NCBI GenBank assembly: GCA_046726015.1
Contig: JBKOZS010000183.1
Span: 1 to 29,693 of the forward strand
Direction of reading: 5' to 3'
DNA length: 29,693 nucleotides
Origin: QHWT01 sp046726015
GTDB taxonomy: Bacteria > Acidobacteriota > Vicinamibacteria > Vicinamibacterales > 2-12-FULL-66-21
Shown here: piece after piece, positions 23,901-29,693 of the stretch
How the letters are laid out: each line of letters starts with the position of its first letter
Position numbering within the stretch: position 1 is the first letter of the stretch
Position numbers and translations under genes: made by a program
Notes under the pieces: model-generated
The model's database searches: none
What the model was told of the DNA's origin: nothing
The model's input: the letters and a program-made list of their open reading frames with translations, nothing else

Positions 23901-24625
23901 GCAAAGCTGATGACCAGCGCGATGATCTGGAGGTGTTTCGATCGGCGGAGCAGATCGAACGCGTCGGTGGCGCTGACCCCCTTCTCCGATTTCGCTGAAC
24001 CCGTGGCGGTCCCGGGGTCGACGCTTTCACGCTTGATGATCAGTCCGACCAGCAGCGCGCTCAGGACCATGCCGAACGCGCTCGGCAGCAGCAGGTTCGT
24101 CGATCCAATCTGCCGTGCATACGCCGTCGCGAACGCCGATCCCGCAATTCCCCCGAGCGGCGCGCCACCGCCGATGAACCCGAAAAGGCGCTTTGCCTGG
24201 CGCGGGTCGTAGACGATATTCGCCACCGTCCAGAACTGGCTGATCAGCAGAACACCGAGCATCGCGCCCATCACGTAGAAGGCAACCGAGACCCAGGTGG
24301 TCGTTTGCCGGAACAGGACCCAGAACCCAAGGAGCAGCACGGCCATCCCGAGCTGCGTGATCGGCAGGCCCCAGCGACGCGGTAACCGCGCCATCAGCCA
24401 GGCATAGCCCGTCATGAGTATGCCGATCAGGAAGCCGGCAGCGAGCAGCACATAGGGCAGGTTGTCCACGCCGAGATCGGAAATGAACTTCGACCGCGAC
24501 AGCGGCTTGATCGCGTTGTAGGACGCCATCGCGAGGAAGGAGTAGGCGAACATCATCAGCGCTGTGGCGCCTTCGCCGTCGCGGAGCTCTGCTATAGGTG
24601 ACAGCAACCGTCGGGTGATCGACAT
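20927..24625 (-). CDS. NTT/MFS-type transporter fused to HEAT repeats and two cyclic-nucleotide-binding-like domains
   Basis: A 1232-residue multi-domain membrane protein. Residues ~20-420 form about 11-12 helices of the nucleotide translocase (NTT, ATP/ADP-antiporter-like) type: MASYNAIKPLSRSKFISDLG, DPRQAKRLFGFIGGGAPLGGIAGS, VLDQSLRYTVDKTTREILFLPLPADIKLKAKSFVDV. Residues ~430-930 are HEAT/armadillo-type repeats (SPLVRRRALAALRQV, DGQVRAAAVAALSS, DPRIRVTAALALAG). Two CNB-like domains close the protein (about 940-1060 and 1090-1220). In both, the phosphate-binding cassette lacks the normal Glu and Arg (LGLDEALQGVPAQVTVRA and IGAASLITGAALGHSAEAT), so classical cAMP/cGMP binding is doubtful. It is divergent to a shorter relative and heads a transcript with the M14 peptidase. 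Substrate unknown. Confidence 0.87.
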   Translation of the reverse strand: MSITRRLLSPIAELRDGEGATALMMFAYSFLAMASYNAIKPLSRSKFISDLGVDNLPYVLLAAGFLIGILMTGYAWLMARLPRRWGLPITQLGMAVLLLGFWVLFRQTTTWVSVAFYVMGAMLGVLLISQFWTVANIVYDPRQAKRLFGFIGGGAPLGGIAGSAFATAYARQIGSTNLLLPSAFGMVLSALLVGLIIKRESVDPGTATGSAKSEKGVSATDAFDLLRRSKHLQIIALVISFAAVGAAIIEQQLNMAAAAAKGAGATDSITSFLAQVQLWTSTIGFIIQVWLTSKIHRYLGIGFALMILPVSLGTTAVVMLLNAALWAPSLARVLDQSLRYTVDKTTREILFLPLPADIKLKAKSFVDVTVDRAAKAAGALLLLVLVKPWGLNLDWQRLSYASLVMTVAWIFMALRARRGYLEAFRTSIQRRDVQPEEVRLSGADLTTIETLVQELSHPEAARVVYAIDVLESLDKRHLVTPLLLYHESPLVRRRALAALRQVRPDIAQQWGPQIRRLLGDPDGQVRAAAVAALSSIQNEDTATVVRPMLDDPDPRIRVTAALALAGSDRPDDRARAGAIFADLTSDATEATRPARRDAAAALRQIRHADLRALLMPLLYDPAPDVAEEALASVRDLGTSDFLFVPTLVTLLRNRQLKGSARDVLITYGEPVVDTLAFILSDKDEDIWVRRHIPSTLAGISSQKSVDALVAVLEDPDGFLRYKAVAALQTLRRGNDALTFPAPRIEALALAESRRYFTHLSLHHNLFDRGGLPDNSMVAQALKEKMDRALNRTYLLLGLLYPWRDIAAARWTLEHGDPRTRASASEYLDNVLTGQLRKRIMPALEDLPRDEKVRRGNVLLRTRPRDVEESLLQLINDDDEVVAAVAIDLVASQRRWSLAGDIEHVLAHRDPRDWFVFEAASWALAEQRVSAERRRELWREPLPAAALVSRLRQLPLFASVSLDELFRIAGSGRQVRHEAGSVLEHEGMAAETVHILLDGRVTLTRHGNAPSSATPPAALGLDEALQGVPAQVTVRAVDAVVTLALPIDQLRTLLAENTDLVRGLFATLAEAGTQAWPLVTSTGAAAQFSQLAEDGVTAVEKVLALQRVPIFARVETADMLALSRIARVASFDTGARIFDASAAPALWLVLTGDAMLESLDGGRSVPVTTGDAIGAASLITGAALGHSAEATRPLVALRIDREEFFELIEPRPALLQQVFAALFRGAAAEQGVI

Positions 24626-24693
24626 GGGAAACCCTTCAGGCGTGGGGCTAAAGCCTATGCGATGCGCTAGTTGAAGTAAACTGCCGGCCGGCC
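24626..24693. other. 68-base divergent region between the two transporter-HEAT genes
   Basis: Contains GGGGCTAAAGCCT, an imperfect dyad, then TAAACT (24677-24682) 11 bases before the plus-strand ATG, and CCGGCCGGCC directly against that ATG. Unlike the other divergent gaps I see no back-to-back -10 pair. No clear ribosome binding site precedes the plus-strand ATG. Confidence 0.4.
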
Positions 24694-27234
24694 ATGGTGG
24701 CGCGTCTTCGGCGCTTTTTCGACATTCGGGCCGGGGAAGCGCTGCCGGTCGCTCTCACCTTCTTGTACATCGCCGCCGTCGTCGCGGCGTTCCTGCTCGC
24801 CAAGCCTATCCGGAACGGGCTTTTCCTGCAGCAGTACGGTCCATACGCGCTGGTCTACGTCTACGCGGCGGTGCCGCTGGCGCTCACGCTGTTCGTGCCG
24901 ATCTACACCCGCGTCGCCGCGCGCGTTGGGCAGCGAGCGGTCACGGTCTGGACCCTGGCGTTCTTCGCGAGCAACGTGCTGCTGTTCTGGTGGGCATTCC
25001 GCAGCCATCCCTTCGAACTCCTGTCCGGCGTGTTTTATGTCTGGGTCAACTGCTTCGGGATCATCGCGCCGGTGCAGGCCTGGAGCTTTGCGAATTCGCT
25101 CTTCGACACGCGGCAGGCCAAGCGACTGTTTGGTGTGATCGGTGGCGGCGCGTCGTTCGGCGCGATCCTCGGCGGGTTCCTCGCGCGTGCGCTCGTGCGT
25201 CCGATCGGCGGGCCCGTCAATCTTCTCCTCGTCCTTGCGGCGTTGATCGTTGCCGCCGCCGTCATTGTCTCTTTCGCGAACTGGAAGATTCGACGCCGTG
25301 GGCTCGCCCGCAGAGGAAAGGCGACGGGCTACGCGTTCCGCGACACACTGGCGGAAATTCGCCGGACACCCTACCTGCGCCTGATTGCTGCCATGGTGTT
25401 CCTGGTTGCGATCGCGACGCAGTGGACCGGATTCCAGTTGAACGTCGTGGCTGGCGAGCGTCTCGGCGGCAATGCCGAGGACCTGACGCGATTTTTCGGT
25501 ACCTTCAACTTCGTCCTTGGCATCGTCAGCCTGACGGTGCAGCTGACGCTGACCGGGTCCGTGCTGCGCCGGTTCGGCGTGTCGGTTGCGATCCTGCTGC
25601 TGCCGGGCGCTTTGGCGGTGGGGACGGTGGCAATCCTGCTGCTCCCTGTTTTCTGGCCAGTGATCGTGACGAACGCGCTGGACCAGGGACTGCGCTTTTC
25701 CGTCGACAAGGCCACCTACGAACTGTTGTATCTGCCAATTGCTCCGGGTGCGCGCGCGCGAATCAAGAACGCCATCGATATCGTGCTGAATCGGGCTGGA
25801 GACGCGACCGGCGGCGTACTGCTCGGGCTCGCAACGCGCGGCTTCGCCGGGTTGCCCGGTCTTAACCTTGGCGTGCGGGGAACCGCTGCGTTCAACCTCG
25901 TCCTGTTCGCTGCGTGGGTGGCAATCGCCTGGCAGCTGCGCCGCGAATACGTCCGCACGATCTACGACAGCATCCATCGCCATCGGCTCGATGCCGAGCG
26001 GCTTTCGAGACGCGTGCTCGACCGATCGGCGGCAACGGCGCTGGAAGAGAAGCTGTCGTCACATGATCCGGCCGCGGTCAAATACGCGCTGACGATCATC
26101 GAACAGGAACCCTCGGGGAGCTGGCGACGGCCGGTTCGCAACCTCCTTCACCATGACGATCCGGACATTCGCCGTCGCGCCATTTCACTGCTCGGCGCCA
26201 GCGGTGACAAGACAATCAGCCCGCTCGTCGCAGAGATGCTGCGCGATCCCGACCTCGCGGTGCGGACCGAGGCACTGCTGTTTCTCAGCCGGCAGGTGGG
26301 CATCGACCCGGTCGCACGCATCCAGGAGCTGGGCGACTTCCCGGACTTTTCGATCCGTGCCGGCATCGCGGCGTTTCTCGCGTCGCCTGGTCCGGCTCGT
26401 AACCTCGATGCAGCGCGCGTGATTCTCGAGCAGATGGTGGCCTCGACTGGAGCCGCCGGCGCCCGCGATCGCAATCAAGCGGCCCGCGTGTTGTCACTGT
26501 TCCCGGACATCTTTCCGGATCTTCTCGTCAGGCTGCTGAACGACGACGACGCTATCGTTGCAGGCCTGGCGGTGAAGGCGCTCTCGCGCGCCGGCGCCGC
26601 CGGCGTTCCACTCCTGCAGGAGCGGCTGCTCGAAGAGGACCCGGCATTGCGGTATCGGGTCATCGCCGCGCTGAACAAGCTTCGCAGTCTTCACCCTGAA
26701 GTGCAGCTCGATCGAAAACTGATCGAGTTGTTGCTCACGGCGGAAATCGCCGGCCACTACCGGTCGCACCAGGTGCTCGGCGCAGTTGGCGACACGCTGC
26801 CGTCGAACGATCCCGTGCGTGTGGCCCTGCGGCAGTCAATGGAGCACGAGCTGGAACGGATCTTCAGGCTGATGTCACTGCTGTTTCCGGAGGCGGAGCT
26901 GCAGGACGCCTACGTCGGTCTTCGATCGGCGAACCCGGGAATCCGAGCGAATGCACTCGAGTTTCTCGACAACGTCCTCGAGCCACAGTTACGACTGGTG
27001 GTCGTGCCGCTGCTCGATCCACAGACATCGCTCAGCGAACGTGTTGCGATCGCGGATCGCCTCGTGGGCGCCCCGGTCACGACTGCGCAAGGCGGCATTG
27101 CCGCACTGATGGCAGACCCGCGATTGCGTGAGGTGGCTGGAGAGGCACTGCGGCGCATTACCGCCGAGGCCGAAGGGGAGCCGATTGTCGAAGAAGCGGA
27201 ACCTGCACCGGCCGATATGGCAATCGGCGTCTGA
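24694..27234 (+). CDS. NTT/MFS-type transporter fused to HEAT repeats (paralogue without CNB domains)
   Basis: An 846-residue membrane protein related to the divergent neighbour. The N-terminal ~420 residues are the transporter: LLAKPIRNGLFLQQYG matches the KP-containing first helix of the partner, DTRQAKRLFGVIGGGASFGAILGG matches its RQAKRLFG loop, and ALDQGLRFSVDKATYELLYLPI with ARARIKNAIDIVLNRAGDATG matches the late conserved region of NTT carriers. From ~430 onward come HEAT-type repeats (DPDIRRRAISLLGASGD, DPDLAVRTEALLFLSR, DDAIVAGLAVKALSRAG, NPGIRANALEFLDNV). The protein ends with an acidic tail (AEGEPIVEEAEPAPAD) instead of CNB domains. It stops 2 bases before the convergent HD-GYP stop. 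Nucleotide exchange is a family-based guess only. Confidence 0.87.
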   Translation: MVARLRRFFDIRAGEALPVALTFLYIAAVVAAFLLAKPIRNGLFLQQYGPYALVYVYAAVPLALTLFVPIYTRVAARVGQRAVTVWTLAFFASNVLLFWWAFRSHPFELLSGVFYVWVNCFGIIAPVQAWSFANSLFDTRQAKRLFGVIGGGASFGAILGGFLARALVRPIGGPVNLLLVLAALIVAAAVIVSFANWKIRRRGLARRGKATGYAFRDTLAEIRRTPYLRLIAAMVFLVAIATQWTGFQLNVVAGERLGGNAEDLTRFFGTFNFVLGIVSLTVQLTLTGSVLRRFGVSVAILLLPGALAVGTVAILLLPVFWPVIVTNALDQGLRFSVDKATYELLYLPIAPGARARIKNAIDIVLNRAGDATGGVLLGLATRGFAGLPGLNLGVRGTAAFNLVLFAAWVAIAWQLRREYVRTIYDSIHRHRLDAERLSRRVLDRSAATALEEKLSSHDPAAVKYALTIIEQEPSGSWRRPVRNLLHHDDPDIRRRAISLLGASGDKTISPLVAEMLRDPDLAVRTEALLFLSRQVGIDPVARIQELGDFPDFSIRAGIAAFLASPGPARNLDAARVILEQMVASTGAAGARDRNQAARVLSLFPDIFPDLLVRLLNDDDAIVAGLAVKALSRAGAAGVPLLQERLLEEDPALRYRVIAALNKLRSLHPEVQLDRKLIELLLTAEIAGHYRSHQVLGAVGDTLPSNDPVRVALRQSMEHELERIFRLMSLLFPEAELQDAYVGLRSANPGIRANALEFLDNVLEPQLRLVVVPLLDPQTSLSERVAIADRLVGAPVTTAQGGIAALMADPRLREVAGEALRRITAEAEGEPIVEEAEPAPADMAIGV

Positions 27235-27236
27235 CT

Positions 27237-28283
27237 TCAGACGACGTCGACCATTCCCGCACCACGCTGCTCAATCACCCGCAGAAACGCGTCCACGATG
27301 TCCGGATCGAACTGGTGCGCACGCTGCCTGTCGATCTCCGCGATGGCTTCGGGGACCGGCCAGGCGTCCTTGTAGGGACGTTGTTGTGTGAGCGCGTCGA
27401 ACACGTCGGCGACTGCGACGATGCGTCCGGCAAGCGGAATCTCGACGGCCGGAATGCCCGCGTAACCCTCCCCGTCCCACCGCTCGTGGTGGTTGAAGGC
27501 GATCTCCTCGGCCAGGCGCAGCAGCGGGAACTTGCCGCCCGAGAGAATGCGCGCGCCAATAAGCGTGTGCTGCTTCACGACGGCGAATTCCTCCGTCGTG
27601 AGCTTGCCGAACTTCAGCAGGATCGTATCCGGAACGCCGATCTTGCCGACGTCGTGGAGCGGCGCCGCGCGGCGAATCAGCGTGACCTGTGAATCGGGGA
27701 GCCCGAGCCGGCGTGCGAGAAGCGCCGCCATCTGTCCGACGCGTTGCGTATGCTGTCCGGTGTTGTCGTCGCGGAATTCCGCCGCGACGGCAAGCCGCTC
27801 GACGATTTCAATCTGCGCCTCTTCCAGCGCGCGCGTGCGCTCCCGCACCTTGGCTTCGAGCAACTGATTCTGGCTCTGGATCTGCAGGTATAGCTGCCGT
27901 GTCTGCAGCAGCGTCTTGATCCTCAGGATGATCTCGTCCTGCTGAAACGGCTTGTGGACGAAGTCCTTGGCGCCGCGCGACAGCGCATCACGCCGCGCCT
28001 CGGGCGTGACTTCACCCGACAGGATGAGGATTGGCAGATACGTCGCTTCGGCAATCTGATTGAGCTGCGCCATGACGTCGAGGCCGTCAAGGTGCGGCAT
28101 GTGCAGGTCGAGGAGGATCAGATCGGGCCGGTGACGGACGTATAACGCGGCAGCCTCGCGCGAATCCGTCGTGCTCTCGACCCGCGAAAACCCGAACCGA
28201 TTGAGAATGCGACGCAGCACGTCGACGTTGTTCTGTTCGTCGTCGACGATCAGGATGCGCGCGTTCCGGAAGGGGTTCAGCAT
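27237..28283 (-). CDS. Response regulator with HD-GYP domain (RpfG-like c-di-GMP phosphodiesterase)
   Basis: A 348-residue cytoplasmic signalling protein. Residues 8-125 form a receiver domain with D14-D15, phospho-acceptor Asp59 in LILLDLHMPHLDG and Lys111 in FVHKPF. A coiled-coil linker (QIQSQNQLLEAKVRERTRALEEAQIE) leads to an HD-GYP domain with HDVGKIGVPD (H210-D211, K214), KQHTLIGARIL and NHHERWDGEGYAG. The name-giving GYP is GYA (273-275), a mild variation, and the metal ligands are kept, so hydrolysis of c-di-GMP is still plausible. ATG 28283 is chosen since a longer reading adds a stretch with no family match. The start overlaps the membrane-protein stop by 7 bases. No histidine kinase is in the window. 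Confidence 0.92.
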   Translation of the reverse strand: MLNPFRNARILIVDDEQNNVDVLRRILNRFGFSRVESTTDSREAAALYVRHRPDLILLDLHMPHLDGLDVMAQLNQIAEATYLPILILSGEVTPEARRDALSRGAKDFVHKPFQQDEIILRIKTLLQTRQLYLQIQSQNQLLEAKVRERTRALEEAQIEIVERLAVAAEFRDDNTGQHTQRVGQMAALLARRLGLPDSQVTLIRRAAPLHDVGKIGVPDTILLKFGKLTTEEFAVVKQHTLIGARILSGGKFPLLRLAEEIAFNHHERWDGEGYAGIPAVEIPLAGRIVAVADVFDALTQQRPYKDAWPVPEAIAEIDRQRAHQFDPDIVDAFLRVIEQRGAGMVDVV

Positions 28284-29302
28284 GGGCGGGCCGGTGTCGC
28301 GTTGCCAATCGACTCCGCCAGCGGCGATTCCGGCCAGACGACCGGCGGCGCCGCGGCATAGTCCGCATGGGCGAGACGCGACTGGAACAGGGACGTTTCC
28401 GATGCGTAGAAGGTCAGCTTCAGATAGTGACGCGCGATGATGTACGCCTCCCCCGCGAGAAGTGCCAACCACGCCGCTGCCCCCGCCGGCGACACGACCG
28501 AGGTGACGAGCGCATAGGCGGCGATCAGCATTAGAAACAGCAACGCGTTCAGAAAATAAAGTGCCGCGACAGTGGCCGGGTGCCGTGCCACGAACCGCGA
28601 ACCGGCGAACACCGCGCCAACGGCGCTTCGCCGATCTTCAGCCACGATTCGAATGCGCGCGTAGTCGAACGTCACATTGATGACGATCAACACCGACGCG
28701 AACAGGACGTACAAAAGGAGACGAACGGCGAACGCATCGCGCTCCTCCGTCATATTGCGCGTCACGCGCCCGAACACCGAGTCGAACAGCCACGGATGCA
28801 CCAGGTCGAAGGCGAGCCAGTACACGCCGAGGGCGATCAAGCCGAGGCGGATAAGAGCGGGGAAGTGGGCGCCGCACGCGCCGAAGAATCCCCGTGCGCG
28901 CGTCGCCCGGTTCCGGGCAAAGCGGTCGATGATTCCCCCCGAGAGGAAGGACCACAGCACCAGCCACGCCGCGGTGACGCCGGCGACCGTTGTCGCCAGC
29001 GGAACGTTGTCCGCGACGTTGCTGATGTTTCGCAGGACGGCGCCGAATCCAATGACGGATGGCACGAATGTCGTGCCCAGGCCCGTCGCCTGCGCGGAGA
29101 ACTCCTGCCACCAGCCGTAATCGACGCTGCGTGCCACGGTCTCAGCGACGACGCTTGCGCCGAGATGCGCCTCCATCATGCCGCGTAGTGCGAGGGACAG
29201 GGGCATGGCGACGAGGAGGGTCACCACGAACGTGCCGGCCAGGATCACCGGCGCGCGCGCTGCGCGCCCGAGTCCGTCACCGAGTGCGGAGAGAGGGCCC
29301 AT
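28277..29302 (-). CDS. Multi-pass integral membrane protein of unknown function
   Basis: A 341-residue protein with about six hydrophobic helices: PVILAGTFVVTLLVAMPLSLAL, TTVAGVTAAWLVLWSFL, LIRLGLIALGVYWLAFDLV, LLLYVLFASVLIVINVTF, ALYFLNALLFLMLIAAYALV and AAAWLALLAGEAYIIA. A short helix ends in a Glu (TEERDAFAVR) and a conserved-looking FDYARIRIV follows the fourth helix. I do not recognise a named family. It lies between an M1 peptidase gene (3-base gap) and the HD-GYP regulator (7-base overlap), so all three are probably one transcript. Confidence 0.8.
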   Translation of the reverse strand: MGPLSALGDGLGRAARAPVILAGTFVVTLLVAMPLSLALRGMMEAHLGASVVAETVARSVDYGWWQEFSAQATGLGTTFVPSVIGFGAVLRNISNVADNVPLATTVAGVTAAWLVLWSFLSGGIIDRFARNRATRARGFFGACGAHFPALIRLGLIALGVYWLAFDLVHPWLFDSVFGRVTRNMTEERDAFAVRLLLYVLFASVLIVINVTFDYARIRIVAEDRRSAVGAVFAGSRFVARHPATVAALYFLNALLFLMLIAAYALVTSVVSPAGAAAWLALLAGEAYIIARHYLKLTFYASETSLFQSRLAHADYAAAPPVVWPESPLAESIGNATPARPC

Positions 29303-29305
29303 AGG

Positions 29306-29693
29306 TCACACGAAGAAACCGTACGTCAGCAACTGGTCCTGCAGCCAGACGAGCCACGCCAGGGACCACTTTCGCGCCGCAGCCTCCGCACGCGGTTGCA
29401 GCGAGGCGCTATTGTTCGTCCGGTTCACATCGAGCAACAGCACGCGCCCGGGATCGACCTCAGCAGTACGGGCCCTCGCTGCGCGCGTAACCTCGAACAA
29501 CTTCCAGCGATCGCGGCCGTCCCACGGCCAATCGACCTGCTGGCCGTCTTCGAACGTCACTCGAATCGTGACGGGAAACACCCCGTCCCCATACCGACGC
29601 GCGACGACGACCGTGCGATTCGCGCCCGCCTGCTCCGGCGCACTTCGGAAGGTGTCTACACCATAGTCGAATGTCTGGGATCCGCGGTAGACC
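29306..29693 (-). CDS. C-terminal part of an M1-family aminopeptidase-like protein, cut by window edge
   Basis: The last 128 residues of a larger protein; the frame runs open to the right edge, beginning YRGSQTFDYGVDTFRSAPEQ. The tail VFPVTIRVTFEDGQQVDWPWDGRDRWKLFEV, VDPGRVLLLDVNRTNN and AARKWSLAWLVWLQDQLLTYGFFV matches my knowledge of the C-terminal segment of membrane-linked M1 peptidases from acidobacteria, which lies after the zinc domain. The zinc motif itself (HExxH) is outside the window, so activity cannot be judged. A GTG at 29581 is only an internal codon, not the start. Confidence 0.7.
   Translation of the reverse strand, partial: VYRGSQTFDYGVDTFRSAPEQAGANRTVVVARRYGDGVFPVTIRVTFEDGQQVDWPWDGRDRWKLFEVTRAARARTAEVDPGRVLLLDVNRTNNSASLQPRAEAAARKWSLAWLVWLQDQLLTYGFFV

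Noticed and set aside
24667..25983. Minus-strand ORF of 438 codons opposite the second transporter
   Set aside because: Highly charged low-complexity product, no motifs; the plus-strand frame has clear transporter signatures.
29306..29581. A complete 91-residue gene starting at GTG 29581
   Set aside because: The reading frame is open through the window edge and matches the C-terminal end of a larger peptidase.

Overview
The window is GC-rich bacterial chromosome with about 25 protein genes packed at high density. I see no rRNA, tRNA, CRISPR array, transposase or phage gene. The gene set (HEAT-repeat nucleotide-translocase-like transporters, DUF255/thioredoxin protein, a large secreted M14 peptidase, an M1 peptidase tail typical of soil acidobacteria) and the style of the short intergenic repeats suggest an Acidobacteriota genome, perhaps Vicinamibacteria. 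That assignment is inference from gene content, not from a marker gene.

Layout from left to right. An AMP-forming acyl-CoA ligase runs off the left edge (minus). Back to back with it is a plus-strand set: a protein with a divergent diadenylate-cyclase (DAC) domain, an NAD-dependent epimerase and an exported dienelactone hydrolase. A minus-strand operon (8602 to 5013) follows: short-chain dehydrogenase, SUMF1-like protein, tRNA nucleotidyltransferase (cca) and an outer-membrane barrel. A lone plus-strand M20 peptidase and a small zinc-ribbon-like protein come next. Then a tight five-gene minus operon (14508 to 10457): DUF4149 membrane protein, free-methionine-sulfoxide-reductase-like GAF protein, NAD isocitrate dehydrogenase, PlsB-like acyltransferase and proline dehydrogenase. 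The plus strand then carries a DUF255 thioredoxin protein and an unusual transketolase-like enzyme. The right third has a divergent pair of giant transporter-HEAT fusions, one with two extra C-terminal cyclic-nucleotide-binding-like domains and an M14 peptidase downstream. Last is a minus operon made of an M1 peptidase tail, a multi-pass membrane protein and an HD-GYP response regulator.

How the genes relate. Most junctions within a strand overlap or nearly touch, which implies translational coupling. Two convergent junctions have no room for a terminator. Two others hold inverted repeats built from degenerate 7-base units. Three of the four divergent junctions carry overlapping, back-to-back -10-like hexamers in otherwise GC-rich DNA, which suggests symmetric bidirectional promoters; several of these lie so close to the start codon that leaderless or very short-leader transcripts are likely.

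The most interesting candidates are the paired transporter-HEAT proteins, whose CNB-like domains seem to have lost their phosphate-binding residues; the DAC-domain protein with an altered RHR motif; the transketolase-like enzyme of unknown substrate; and short repeats, including one inserted in frame into cca.
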